Below are positions 22,003 through 35,300 of a DNA stretch of 64,000 bases, in pieces. The translations under genes and the position numbers were made by a program. The stretch lies in NCBI RefSeq assembly GCF_000004075.3, contig NC_026656.2, forward strand, positions 20,594,607-20,658,606. Reading direction: 5' to 3'. The notes below the pieces were generated by a model. The model was not told the origin of the DNA. It saw only the letters and a list, made by a program, of their open reading frames with translations, and ran no database searches. Source of the DNA: Cucumis sativus. Lineage: Eukaryota; Streptophyta; Magnoliopsida; Cucurbitales; Cucurbitaceae. Numbering within the stretch: position 1 is the first letter of the stretch; every line of letters begins with the position of its first letter.

Positions 22003-24051
22003 ATGACGGCACCGGTGTCCGTTGATGGGAAAGGGAAGAAGAATATTGAGAATTTGGTGTCTGCTACTAGGTCATTGAAGGCTAGCTTAGAGAAATCTAG
22101 GACTTTAGGGTTTTCTTTGCAGAAAGCTGGGCCGAGATTGGAGGAGATTAGGCAAAGATTGCCGACTTTAGAAGCGGCGGTTCGGCCTATTCGTGCTGAT
22201 AAGGAAGCCCTTGTTGCCGTCGGTGGCCATATAAATCGGGCTGTTGGCCCTGCCGCGGCCGTGCTTAAGGTTTTCGATGCAGTTCATGGCCTTGAAAAAT
22301 CTCTATTATCGGACCCGCGGAATGATCTTCATGGGTATTTGTCTGTGTTGAAACGTATGGAAGAGGCATTGAGGTTTTTGGGAGATAACTGTGGACTGGC
22401 AATCCAGTGGTTGGAGGACATTGTTGAGTATTTGGAAGATAATACTGTTGCTGATGAGAAATATCTAGCGAGTTTGAAGAATTCGTTGAAAAATCTTAGG
22501 GATTTGCAGAGTGATGAAGGGAGGACTCGGCTTGATGGGGGCCTTCTGAATGCTGCTTTAGATAAACTCGAGAACGAGTTTAGGCGGCTTTTGACGGAGC
22601 ACAGTGTACCTCTTCCAATGTCTTCTTCGGCGTCTCCAGGTGAGCAAGCTTGCATTGCTCCATCCCCATTGCCTGTCACTATCATTCCGAAATTGCAAGC
22701 CATTCTTGGGAGATTGATTGCTAATAAACGACTCGAGAGTTGCATATCGATTTATGTTGAAGTTCGTAGTTCTAATGTTAGGGCTAGTTTGCAGGCTCTT
22801 GATTTGGATTACTTGGAGATATCTGTTTCTGAGTTCAATGATGTGCTGAGCATCGAAGGGTACATTGCAAAATGGGGAAAGCATTTGGAGTTTGCAGTGA
22901 AACACTTGTTTGAGGCCGAGTTCAAGCTTTGTAATGACGTTTTTGAGAGGATTGGATTGGATGTTTGGATGGGGTGTTTTGCAAAGATAGCAACTCAAGC
23001 AGGTATTCTTGCATTTCTTCAATTTGGGAAAACTGTAACAGAAAGTAAGAATGATCCTATTAAGCTACTGAAGTTGTTGGATATATTTGCATCCTTGAAC
23101 AAACTGAGACTAGACTTCAATAGGCTTTTTGGCGGGGCGGCCTGTTTGGAAATTCAAAACTTGACTAGGGATCTCATTAAGCGGGTTATTGATGGTGCGG
23201 CCGAGATTTTCTGGGAACTTTTAGTTCAGGTGGAGCTGCAGAGGCAAAATTCTCCACCTTTAGATGGGGGAGTTCCACGATCGGTTAGCTTCATTATTGA
23301 TTACAGTAACAAACTACTCAGTGACGATTATCGGCCGATCTTGACCCAGGCCCTTGTCATTCACCGAAGTTGGAAGAAAGAAAAGTTCCAAGAGGGTCTA
23401 CTTGTCAGTGAGGTAACGAACCTTGTTAAAGCTATTGAGCATAATCTTGAAACTTGGATAAAGGCTTATGAAGATTCTACCTTGTCAAACTTTTTTGCAA
23501 TGAACAATCATTGGCATCTATACAAGCACCTCAAAGGAACAAAAGTCGGAGAACTAATGGGAGATAAACTAAAGGAACATGAACAATACAAGGATTACTA
23601 TGCTGCAGTTTTCTTGAGGGAGAGCTGGACTAAACTTCCTAGCCATTTAAGCAGAGAGGGTTTGATAATGTTCTCGGGTGGCCGAGCTACTGCTCGTGAT
23701 CTCGTCAAGAAACGTCTGAAGACATTCAATGAAGCTTTTGAAGACATGTATAAGAAGCAGTCAAACTGGGTTATGACTGACAAAGAGTTGAGGGAGAAGA
23801 CATGTCAACTTATAGTTCAAACCATCGTACCCGTTTATCGCAGTTACATGCAGAATTACGGCCCCTTGGTCGAGCAAGACCCGAGTTCCAGTAAGTATGT
23901 GAAGTACACCGTGCAGAATCTGGAGAAAATGTTACTGTCCCTATTTCAGCCAAAGCCACTTAGGTACAGTAGTCTTAAAGTTAGGCAGACAAGTGGGAAA
24001 TTCAGCAATGGCGCAGCAGATCATCGTCGTTCCAACTCCATGGTTATGTAA
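22003..24051 (+). CDS. EXO70G1: Exocyst subunit EXO70, G clade
   Basis: A single uninterrupted exon of 682 residues. The frame stays open upstream, but the ATG at 22003 (MTAPVSVDG) is the first ATG in this frame and fits the N-terminus of the family. The N-terminal coiled part has PRLEEIRQRLPTLEAAVRPI and RADKEALVAVGG. The C-terminal two thirds are the EXO70 helical rods, including GYIAKWGKHLEFAVKHLFEA, GGAACLEIQNLTRDL and, near the end, VPVYRSYMQNYGPLVE with KYVKYTVQNLEKML. EXO70 links the octameric exocyst to plasma-membrane phosphoinositides and so helps tether secretory vesicles. Lack of introns and the wording of these blocks point to the plant-specific G clade (G1/G2) rather than A1. 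The symbol is by resemblance recalled from memory, not a search. Nothing looks broken. Confidence 0.93.
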   Translation: MTAPVSVDGKGKKNIENLVSATRSLKASLEKSRTLGFSLQKAGPRLEEIRQRLPTLEAAVRPIRADKEALVAVGGHINRAVGPAAAVLKVFDAVHGLEKSLLSDPRNDLHGYLSVLKRMEEALRFLGDNCGLAIQWLEDIVEYLEDNTVADEKYLASLKNSLKNLRDLQSDEGRTRLDGGLLNAALDKLENEFRRLLTEHSVPLPMSSSASPGEQACIAPSPLPVTIIPKLQAILGRLIANKRLESCISIYVEVRSSNVRASLQALDLDYLEISVSEFNDVLSIEGYIAKWGKHLEFAVKHLFEAEFKLCNDVFERIGLDVWMGCFAKIATQAGILAFLQFGKTVTESKNDPIKLLKLLDIFASLNKLRLDFNRLFGGAACLEIQNLTRDLIKRVIDGAAEIFWELLVQVELQRQNSPPLDGGVPRSVSFIIDYSNKLLSDDYRPILTQALVIHRSWKKEKFQEGLLVSEVTNLVKAIEHNLETWIKAYEDSTLSNFFAMNNHWHLYKHLKGTKVGELMGDKLKEHEQYKDYYAAVFLRESWTKLPSHLSREGLIMFSGGRATARDLVKKRLKTFNEAFEDMYKKQSNWVMTDKELREKTCQLIVQTIVPVYRSYMQNYGPLVEQDPSSSKYVKYTVQNLEKMLLSLFQPKPLRYSSLKVRQTSGKFSNGAADHRRSNSMVM

Positions 24052-25557
24052 CCATCAAACCACCACCATTTTTATGCTGTCTATAACTCCGGAAGAATGC
24101 TGCATACTCTTGGATGGATGACCGAGTTCGACCTCATCCTGAATTGCCCAACACCTCGACCATGTTCGGACAATCTCTCACTTCATTTATTGAAAAGGAG
24201 AAAACTTTTTCTGAATGGCATCATTTCTGTTACTCTTCTCTGAAGAATTACCGAAGGGGGTCGGAATTTTCTCTATAGCCTGCAATGAGAGGAATAATGA
24301 GGAATGAAAATGTTGGCTCTGTAGCACATGAATGAAATGCGGATATTCTGCCAAAGGCTTCGTGGGCTCAATGATGAAGAACAACTCAAGAGAAATGATA
24401 GATGATCAGGTTTGTAGATGATACTTATAAGATAGCTATTTGTATTCCATTTCTCTTCACTCATTGATTCTGCATAGGCATGTGGGAATTAGAAATAGTG
24501 TAATTTGTTAGTTTTTTTTTTTTTTTTTTGGTGTAATTCTTTAATATTAAACATATCTATGTAATCCAATCCAACTTCTTGCTCATCATAATTTAGGGAG
24601 GAAGAAGAAATTTGTTATAAAGTACAAATGGCATCTACCCCATTCATGAAATCCTGTTTCTGATCCCTAATGATTTTTTCTTCGTCTGTTTTGAATGAGA
24701 ACAGTTAAGCACTGTTCATATTTACTTGAATTTGATGCAGGAAGTTTGTACCATATCATGCCTTTTTTGGTTGAGTTCCAATGATATCTGGGTGGAAGAT
24801 CGCATTGTATGGTATCATGGTTGAATCTTGATGCTTTTAAGTTCTCCATTATCTCATTTCTTATCCCTTAATTTCTTCTGTCCCATGTTGTGTTAACTCT
24901 TCAGTTTTCTGCATTTGTGATATTATTGTTATTACTAAAAACCCAAACTACTCGTGAATCAAAGCTATAAACCCCTTTGAGATCTTTATTTTAAAATTTT
25001 TAATGATAGAGGTTTTAGCATGTGTACAGACTTTTGAGTTTTGAGAAATGGTTAGATGATTCCTAACCTTTTTTCTTTATTTTTTTTCTATATTAATAGA
25101 AAATTTTCTTTTTATTATTTTTGCAACTGGAAATTACGATGAATGAAGTGAACGAAGTATGGCCAATCCAAGAGAGAAATTGTATTTTTATTTTTAAAAT
25201 TTAAGATGTCACATTAGCAGATCTTATTTTAAGAAGAAAAAACTACTGCTTTAGTTATGGGCTTTTAGAAATAATTCGGTCTTTGTCATTTTAGTCCCTT
25301 GCTTGATCTCTTCTCCTATTTTCCATGGATAATTGATAGCAATTTTAACAATATTAATTAACTATATAACAACAAATTTTAAAAATTTGCAAATATAATC
25401 AAGTTTTATAATTTAGAAAGGATAAATCGATCGATTAGTGATAGACTTTTATCATTAGTAAACTTTAATATATTTTACTCCTCAATTTCTCCCAACCTTA
25501 AAATCCTCATTTATAGGCCGTTCTCCTCACCATCTTCATCTTCTCTAAAATATTAGG

Positions 25558-25803
25558 ATGCAATCTGTTGACAAATTCATTCACAAATTTCTACCCAATG
25601 CCAAACTGATCTCACCCAGTGTTCATGAACCCAGAACTGAGAAGCAAACTCCCCACCAAAATCCGTTGGAATTAATGAAATTCCTTGTCCAAGTACTTAC
25701 CGGTCGTCGTTCCATATTGTCACCTGAAGAAAGAAAAAGAAAGAAAGAAAGAAGGAAGAAGAAAATTGACCAAAAATTCATCCAAATAGAAAATAAAAGA
25801 TAA
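25558..25803 (+). CDS. Doubtful small ORF, 81 residues
   Basis: This starts with MQSVDKFIHKFLPNAKL and turns into a Lys/Arg/Glu-rich tail produced by a GAAA-type repeat. A TTTATA box lies about 45 bases upstream (near 25511) and the intervening sequence looks leader-like, so it may be transcribed. I do not recognise any domain. The first about 60 residues look more protein-like than the tail. It could equally be a gene fragment or chance. Confidence 0.2.
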   Translation: MQSVDKFIHKFLPNAKLISPSVHEPRTEKQTPHQNPLELMKFLVQVLTGRRSILSPEERKRKKERRKKKIDQKFIQIENKR

Positions 25804-28800
25804 AAAGAGAGAAGGTTTTGAAGGGCGACCCTATCTTTGAAAGTTGAAGAATACCAAATTATATACATTAGGAGAACACGTTTATTGATTGAAAGTTGAA
25901 ATTCAAAATTAGGTAAGGAAATAGAATTATTAAATTTAAAAATAAGAACTTGAGAATTTGAAGCAACAAAATGATTTTCTCCCCACAAATGAAACATATG
26001 GTAAATTAATTTTTGTTTTGTTAGGGAAAGTTGGAGATAATAATACACACATTCATTCATATATATCCTTTCTCAATTTTTCAAAACTAGTTGCCTTGGG
26101 GATTACCCTCACCCTTCCGTGTTTTTTGAAAAATGAAAGACCAATTGGACTTTTACACGTGTTGCCTTTGAATCTTTGTCGGCCACCAACTAAGTCTACA
26201 AGAAAAGCCTCCACCATACAATTTTACAATTCTTTTTCTTGCCCTTTACATTTTGTTAATATTTATTTGATTATTCATTTGTTACATCTCTTATATACAT
26301 TCTTCTGTCATTTTTCTTTCATATTTATTCTTCTGTGATTTTTTTTGGTTCAATATACCAAATATAAAAAATCTAATTTAAATTATCAAATCTAAATACC
26401 GTTCACCAAATGTAAACTACAATAAAAAAAATTTGAAAAAAAATGTTTAGATTTAGACGATTAAGATAAGAATATCAAATAGAAACTATCGTTAATATAT
26501 TATGGATGTTAATTAATAGATACTTTTGTATGTTTTCAAAATTGTTATACAGGCGTAAATATTTGAAGGTTTTTGTTATATTTTTTAAAGAAATCTCTTT
26601 AAAAAGGATTGAATTTAGAATTTAGAAAAGAAGGGTGGGAAGTAATTAGAGAGTGTTTGGGGGCTCCATGGCGGCTGGTTGTCTTTCAACAATCAACACT
26701 AAAAGATTTTCCATCAACCCTACTAGATTCCTTTTATATTCACCATTTTACTACTTCCCATTTCTTTTCATTTTAGTCCCTCCACTATTATTATTTTACT
26801 TTCTACCATCCTTACTTTTTCTTTTTTTAGTGCTATATTTTATAAATATATTTAATATTTTGCTATTTCTAAAATTATTATCTAACTAAATTTAATTAAA
26901 TCAAAATTAAGTTTGAACACATTTCTTTTCTTCGGACAACTAATTTTTCTTTTCTACTAAACTTTATTGTTTCCATAATCAATGAAATTGTGATTGTTTC
27001 ATTCAACCCAACACCACACACAAATCTTTGATAGTGATTTTCAAACTTATCCCTTCAATTATTCACAATGGACTACAAATTTAATATTAATTATATTCGA
27101 TTCTCATATAAAATCTGAAAATTAATATGATTCAACCGACATCAAATTTTTATTATAAATTTCAAGATTTGAAGTTTGTGTTCATATATTGTTAGAAAAA
27201 TGTGAAAAAGAAAAACTAGTGGGTGAAAAAGGAAGATGATTGTATTATTTAGTATTCTTGACTTTCAATTCATATCCAACAAATTATTGAGTTTCAACCT
27301 TTATATCTAGAATGACAAAAAAAAAAAAAAGTTTATAAATATTAAATTATTTGATTTATAATTAAATTTATCTATTTTTTTAAATGTCATTTTTCAAATA
27401 AAAATGAAAATGTAATAATTGAATTATATTTTTTTATTTAACATTTATTATAATTCGAAATTTAGGGAAGATTTATTTTTCTTTTTTCTTTTTCATCTCA
27501 TTTATGTAATGGATGAGACGAATGGTTTGCTTTAAAGAAAAGAAATTTTGGTATCGTATTTATGTATTATTAAAAACTTAATTTAGATTAGAGGTAACAA
27601 AATAAAAATGCAATTAAAAAGAAAAAGAAAAAGAAAAAAGTCCTTATCCTATAATGATAAAAGTTTAAATTAAGTGGATGAATAATAATGTTTATAATAA
27701 AGTCAAAGATAGATGGGAAAAATATTTGGATTTGAGAAGTCAAAAATAGATAAACTCTCAAATGCTTATCTTCTACCCTTTTATTAATTTCAAATTATTT
27801 AGTGGTCCAATATAATTCAAAAATTAATTCTTAAAAAAACAATAATAATAAAATAAAATTAAAGTATGGATATAATTAAAATTACATCCTACTAATCTTA
27901 GTACTTTTATTTTTTACTTTTCATTCTCAATAATTTTTAGTCAATTGATTCTTTTAAAACCTAGTATTAATATTCACTTTATAAATTCCAAAACATATAT
28001 TAGGATCCAATTTTATTTAACTGATTTCGATAAAATAAATTAATTTTAAAATTTGTACAAAAATATCTCTTATAAAAAATAATATTTAACAAAATATTTT
28101 GATTCTTCGGTAAGTATTTAAGTTTTATATTTAAAAATACTCTATATATAAAAAGATAATAATAATAAAAGGGAAAAAAGTTGATTGGATCCATTAGACC
28201 CATAGAATCAAAAAATAAGAAAGAAGAGAGAGAGATTAGAGGATAAGCAGTCTTGTACTTTAATTTAATTGAGACCTAATTAGCAATGGACCAATTCTTT
28301 AATAACACCAATTACTTAAAGCTATGTTCTTAATATTTTAAGCAATAGAGTCTATGAAAATCTATAATTCTCCTTTAATTTCTCTTAAGATGTGGGAACA
28401 TAAATTAGGATAAGGTTTTGATTTATATTCAAGTTATGTTTAATAACATTTTTAAATTTTATATATATCAATGCTTTTATTTTTTTTTGGACACACTCAA
28501 ATTATTAAATTAAAAATCGACAAACTTTTGAATGATAAATATTAATCAGTGCTTTCTTCACTTGGCTATATCCGATGTGACACACTCATTTTATTGACTT
28601 GAGTATTTTTCGGTCAATTGTTAAATTATTAGTGGTTTTTATTTATGAATTTTGTTATATTTTATAAATAGTTTTATATTTAAAAATGTATTTTTTAAAA
28701 CTTATAGTTTAATTAAACAATCTTGAAAGGATGTTCCATAGCATTATTGTCGAGGAATAAAATCCAAAATGACTAATCATTAATTGATCATGTGGTTAAT

Positions 28801-28850
28801 AAATTACTTAAAAGATATCTTATTTAAATACCATAGTGTGAATTGATATG

Positions 28851-28851
<1 letters not shown>

Positions 28852-28880
<29 letters not shown>
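28852..28880. repeat. TA-dinucleotide microsatellite
   Basis: About 29 bases of pure alternating TA lie in the spacer. Similar runs occur at 8891-8912 and 47331-47354. Confidence 0.95.
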
Positions 28881-28884
<4 letters not shown>

Positions 28885-31437
28885 ATATCTTTGGATACGA
28901 TTTTAAAGCACACCTTTAGTTGATAAATTGAAAGAAAACGCCGAAACTAATTTGTTAGGTGCAACTTATAATATTTCTAAAGTTCTTTCTTAAAATGTAT
29001 TAAATCAAATTCATGATCAAATGAAGAAATCTCTTCCATAAAGTGGATACTCTTAAAAAAACACAGTTATATTTAATGAACAATCAAAAACGTTTCTTTT
29101 AGTATAACAATAGAAAGTTGGGAGATTCGAGGTGGAGAATCAGATCAATTAATGTTGAGTTAAGCTTGTTATACGGTTACAATTTTTTTTTAATTAAACT
29201 CTAAAATACGCCTATATTACCAAAATGATTACCAAATAAAACACTAATAGTTTAGTTATTAAAATATGGTTGAAGAGTATGATAATGCTATTTCCACTCT
29301 AATTAAATAAACATTGATGGATTTTTCTTTTTATTTTAGTTATGTAATCAACCTCACTTTAAGTATCAATATTTAAAAGGATAACAATACTTGAAAAAGA
29401 AGAAAAAATTATTATAGAATAAATAAGTAATAAAATAAGAGGTATATGGTTCAAAATTCTGGATTTGTATTTGAAATTATAAAAAAAATCAAATAATTTT
29501 TGAATGTATTAATTAAAGAATAGGGTGGGGACTATAATTATATGCATATTTAAAAGGGGATATGGATATCAAATCCGATTTCATTTTGGATTAAAATAAA
29601 AAAGACCAAGAAAAGATGAGTACCTAAAATATATCAACAAAGTGGGGCATTTTTTTTCTTTCTATTTTATCCTATTAAAGTAAACACCATAAGTTTGATT
29701 ATGGCAAATTAAATAATATATGTATTAATTTGTTGTTTAATTAAAATTTAAAAATTTATACATGATCGATTTACATCAGACTGCTTAATGTTTTGAACTC
29801 CAACGATTTTCTTGATAGTTATTTTGTAAAATATAAAATAAAAAAATGGTAGAAGAAGAAATAAATATGGTAAATCTATAATATTTTGTTAAATGATTGT
29901 AAATATTTTGTCATTTATTATATTTATGAAAATTAAACGAACATTATTTCGAAGTTAAAGTAGGGTTAAAGTGTAAATACTAAAATTTATAGATAAATTA
30001 AACAAAAACATAAACTACAAAATTTGTTTTTTTTTTATATATATTTATTTTTCAAAAAGGAAAGTGGGTTTTTTATTAAAAAAATTAAGGGTTAAAATAA
30101 AAAGGAAATATAAAATATTTAAAGGAAATTTTTTTGAACTTAGACATTTTCTGTCCCGTCTTTTCCACGTCATTTGAACAAGTCAATAATTATTTCGAAC
30201 TAATACGGCAGCGTTTCATGCACTTGCCTATTGAAAACACGATCATTAGTAGAAATTCCTTTTTCTCTATTGTAAAAATAAAATTATCCAAATAAAGAAA
30301 ATGGCATAAAGTAAGATTTTGATCATTAGAGAATTTAATTTTTCAAAATAATTCGAAGTTAAATTACTTGGCCGACTTGTCGACTGAATCTACCTTAAGA
30401 GTTAAGATATTATAACGATTGGTTACAAATTATAATTTTGATTTCTCATACTATATGTATAATATTATATAGTTTTTTTTAATTAAAAAGATAATGGTTA
30501 AATTCAACTTTGGATAGAGCCATGTTTGGTAAATAGGAGTATTTATAGGCTTAACAAATTTAAATGATATCATTTAACAAATAAATTTGGAAAATATAAT
30601 CGAAATTTATGATTCCAATATCAAATTTCTGCCGTATTAATGTGATATTACAAATATGAAATGTTGGATTTGGTTTTGATTTTTGAAGTTAAAAGAACAA
30701 ATAATGAGATCATTATTTTTTTATAAAGAAAAGCATCACAATTTATTTGATTAATAAACATCAACCTATTTAAAGAAGATTAAGTAAGATTTTCACATTT
30801 AAAGTTAATTATGTGAGGATAAGTTTGTTTTTTAAAAAAAGAAAATTAATAAGTCTATAGGCTCTATAAATAGACATTTAAATTATTGTAAATGATAAAT
30901 TATTCTTTAAAAGATTGGAATTATTTATAAAAGAATTAATTTGAAATTATATATAAAAGAATTTATAAATATAGATGAAATGTATTTAAGTAAGATAAAA
31001 TTTTGGTATATTTATAAATAAGTGAACTCATATAAAAAGGATATGGATTAATAATTGAAAATTAAAACATAAATTGTCTTTTACTTTTGTTATTTTATAT
31101 ATTATGGAGAGATAGAGAGGTCTATCCGTTTCCAAAATTTGGATAAAAGTAGTCCAAAATTTTCCATTTTTGTTTATTTAAATTAAAAAAGAACAATTAA
31201 TAAATTAATAAATTAGAAAAAGAAAAAAGAAAAAATCAGTTGCTTCCTTATTTTTGCAGCTATTTCTTGAATGGATGGAATTTTGCTCTTCCACTCTGTT
31301 CATCTCTTTCTCTTCCTAAACCCCATCACTATCTCTTTCTACCCACCCTTTCATGACAACCAATCTTCTACCGGCGCTCCCTTCAATATCCTCTCCCCGT
31401 CGCTTCTTTCACTTCCATTTCCGTTCCTTTGATCTTC

Positions 31438-32317
31438 ATGGAGATTCTCTTCCCTCCTCCCTCTTTCTCCATCCAGCTCCCTTCCTCTTCCTCTTTCCTC
31501 TCGGATCGGACCTCCGCTCCTCCTCCTCCTCCTCCTCCGCCGCCCGACCATCGCCTTGATTCGCCTTTCAACTCTTTTGATTACTGCTCTGATTCCTCCT
31601 CCTCGATTGGTGATCCTGATGATAGCGACGACGAGAGCGTTTCATCCACTGGTGGAGATTCTGAGGAAGTTCAAAGTAAATTATCTCTTCGATCGTTGGA
31701 GGACTCTCTTCCGATTAAGTAAGTTGGTTTTTTTTTTTTTCTCTCTCTTTTTCTTTTTCTGTGTTCTGTGTGTTGTTTTATCGATTAATTGATTGAGATC
31801 AAGAAACGTTTAGAGAAATATAATTGTGTTATATATATCTTCTTCAAACAATCTTGTGGTCCAGTTAATTTGAAATTTGGTGAAATTTTGAATGATCAGG
31901 AGAGGGTTATCGAGTCATTTCTCTGGAAAATCGAAATCGTTTGCGAATTTAGCTGAGGCGAAATCGGTAAAAGATATTGAGAAACATGAAAATTCATTGA
32001 ATAAGAGAAGACGAATTCTGATTGCGTCGAAATTGGCTAAGAAATCGTCCTTTTACGCTTGGCCAAACCCTAAGTCGATGCCTCTGTTAACACTGAGAGA
32101 AGAAGAAGACGATGATAATAATGATGAAGAGGAATCATGTACTACTGCTCCATCTTCTTCTGAAGATAATGAAGAAGACGAAGGCCATGAAAAACGGAAA
32201 GGAAAAAGAGTTAGGGATTTTCGTCAGAGAAGATTGATGAGCTTCAAGTCACGAAGCTTTTCTATGGCGGATCTACAACAACAACACCATGGTATTGATG
32301 GACAACAAGAACAATGA
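31438..32317 (+). CDS. OXIDATIVE STRESS 3-like nuclear protein
   Basis: Two exons, 31438-31718 and 31900-32317, joined in phase 2, give 232 residues. Exon 1 encodes a Ser/Pro-rich start with a nine-proline run and an acidic-serine block ([12 protein letters not shown]). The junction rebuilds the family signature [20 protein letters not shown], followed by NKRRR (about 129) and an acidic DDDNNDEEE stretch. OXS3-family proteins are small, disordered nuclear/chromatin-associated factors that raise tolerance to cadmium and oxidative stress in Arabidopsis; their biochemical activity is unclear. The CCT-codon proline run and the acidic runs are typical of disordered proteins and may vary in length. 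I see the signature directly; the stress role is by family. Confidence 0.82.
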
Positions 32318-35300
32318 TTCATAGCCTTTACTCTTTTGTTTTTCTTCTTTTCATTTTTTTGTGGTTATTTGTTTCTTCTCCTTCTCTTTTCCTTTTTTCA
32401 CTTTATTTTTATTTTCTCTTAGATTTCTTTTGTATAAACACCTCTCCATTATAAATAAAATCTTTTCCCCCTTTTTTATTCCTAAATTGCAACCTTCATT
32501 TCGTTGAAAAATTAAAGAAAATAGTTTTCAAATATTTTTTTTTTATTTTTAGGATTAAACTAATAATTATTATTCAATCATACAAATATAATACTTTTTT
32601 TTTTATATATATAAAGTTTGTTAAATTTTAGTGATTCTCCTTTCAATTGTTTAACTTTAGTAGTAATTTATTCTTTGATTTATTTTTTTTCTTTTGTTAT
32701 GTACAACATTTTTATATATTCACATCCTTTTTTGTTATTAGTGTTAAATCAACTTTCCTACCAACTATACTAAATTAGATAATTAAAAATATATTAATTA
32801 AAAGTTGAATAATTTTCCTAATACAAAAATAAAGATGATTGTTTAAAATACTATTTTAGTCTCAATAGTTGGATAAAAAAAAAAAAAAAACTTAAGTTTT
32901 TGCTATTTTTTAAAATACTTTTCTTTAAATGATTAGAGACTATTTATTTATTTTCAATTTTAGAAATTTACATTAAGCTAACGCTAATGAACACATAAAA
33001 AACAAATTAGTGTTAAGATTTTTAAAAGTATTTGAAAAACATAACAATTTAAAAGAAAACATGAATTTAATTGTTTTAAATATTTTGTACCCAGAAATAT
33101 TATATCTTCTAGAAAAGAAAAATAAAAAATTGGTACCTAATATTTAAAAATGGGATAAGAAGAAAATGAAGTGAAGGATTGATGTGGGAGTTTTAACAAA
33201 CATTGATGCTGGGGAAAATGTGGGAAATTTGTAATTATGTTTGTTAGTTGGGGTGAGAAAATGATAAATCTAAATTCATTATGTCCTAATTAAAATACTT
33301 TACCCAATCACTTTACTCTTAATTTTCAATCTTTGTCAACAACTATATTAAACATTAGTCAATCAAGTGATGTGGATTGTTCATTCTATTTCAAATAAAT
33401 TTATTTTTCTTTTATCATATGCTACATTAATTATTACAATTGTGAGTCTAAATAAATTCAACTAAATGAAACATAGATTTCCTATCCATAATTTATAACA
33501 ATTTGAAAAAGAGCCTCAATTATTTCTCATTACTAGTGTGTATAATTATCTTTAATATTTTGTGTTAGGTCAAGAACATTTTGGTTAAAAACATATATTA
33601 AAAATAGGTCAATCAAATCATGCAAGAGATTAAGCTAATTAATTTATTAATCAAAGAGAATAATAATTCCATGGACTATATGAAACTATTTTTAAAAAGC
33701 TAATCTATCATATAACAATATTCTTTCAAAACTTATATATATAAATATTAAATGTAAGTCTTGACAGCTTTCATTTGGTTGAGTTATGGTAAAAAAAACC
33801 ACAATTATAGTATATATATATTTTTAATATTTTTTCTTTTTTCGTTTTCACGCACTTTATTAAAGTTTCTATAATTAAAAAGTCTATTTTTGGTCTCCAT
33901 AATTTAGTTTTTATATTTTAATTAACATATTCATGAATATCGTTCATGACAATAAATCGAACGTTTTATTGAAAAGTTAGATAAAAGTTGATGAGAATAT
34001 TTATTTCTTATTTTTTAGACGGGTAAACTAAATATATATATCTAAAATAAACTTAGTATGTATTTGAAAGTGAAGATTTAAATTTATAATTATGCATTAA
34101 AAGCAATCCATGAATTTAACAGATTTTAAATTTTAGGTCAAAATTCAACATTTGTAAGAGAAATTAAGGAAGAAGTAAAACTAGAAATGAGTTTGGAATA
34201 AATTATTTAAGGCATATGCTTTTCATATATATATTTTTTTTCTTTCCATATATGTGTATTTTATAGTTTTTTATTTTATAAAAAACAATAAATTAATAGG
34301 ATGTTATGAACTTTAAGGTATGAATTTATGCAATTTTAGGCTATTTATTAAAAAAAAAATGGTGCATTTAAGTCATTCTTGTAATTTGAGGTGTTTAGAA
34401 GAAATTAGGGGCTCAGTTTTTAAACCACTGAAGTAATGGGCCTTTTGGGCCTGATGAATATTGATAGACCGAAGGCCCGTTGTCATGTTGTTTCAACTCG
34501 AAATCTATGAAAATGGAGGACTAAAAATAAAATAGACTTAAAATTAGGGACCATTTAGCAATTAACAGAATAGCTAAATAATAAACAAAAAAAAAGGGAA
34601 AGCCTTAAAAGTCAATAGCCATCCCATGAAGTAATTCATAGTTTTCGTGTGGTGAACTAATGTTGATTTAATATCTGTTGAATTGAGTTATATTCGTTTT
34701 GATGGTACGTATAAAATATGTTTTTTTACGTTTGTTATAAATTTGTATTGCACATGTTTGTTGATCTTAATTAATTTAAAATCTTAAAAAAAATACGAGT
34801 TATCTAAATAACTCACTCCTACTGTTGGACATATATAGACGACTTATTTGAGAGAACCCTTTTGTGTTAAAAAGGTAGAAGATTTTCTAAGATAAAATTT
34901 ATGTTATGTATTATTTGATAACTAGTTAAATTATAGGTAAAAACAGTAGATATTATGCGTTAGCACTAGAATATTTTTTCACTGACAAACTCGAGAATCG
35001 AGGTCCTGTTTCTACTTGTTAGTCTACTTTATGGCTTATTTTCTACTCAAATTTTCCATTTGGGTTGGATAACAAGATAACCACAAAAAAGGACTAATAA
35101 GATTATAACAGGAGGGTTTGTCAATTATTGGTGTTGTTTTTGTGGAGCAAAATCGTTGTTTCTTATTTGTTGATGGGAAAGGTGACCCAAATGGTAACTC
35201 ATGTTTATGTGTTTGGTTTCACTATGAGATATTTCCTTCTTTGTATAATAATTCAAAATTATAAATATTAAATTTAGGTGAAATGATCGTTGTTACTGTA

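Larger units (their letters stand above)
24052..31437. other. Long AT-rich spacer between EXO70G and the OXS3-like gene
   Basis: The first about 500-800 bases are the EXO70G 3' UTR, including a T-run near 24513. The remainder is very AT-rich with poly-A/T runs and a TA microsatellite at 28852-28880. I see no transposon protein, LTR pair or RNA gene. One small open frame at 25558-25803 is listed separately. The last about 200 bases should hold the promoter and leader of the OXS3-like gene, but I see no convincing TATA box. Confidence 0.55.

Noticed and set aside
22329-23022. Long minus-strand frames inside EXO70G
   Set aside because: Anti-sense shadows of an intact, family-matching plus-strand gene.
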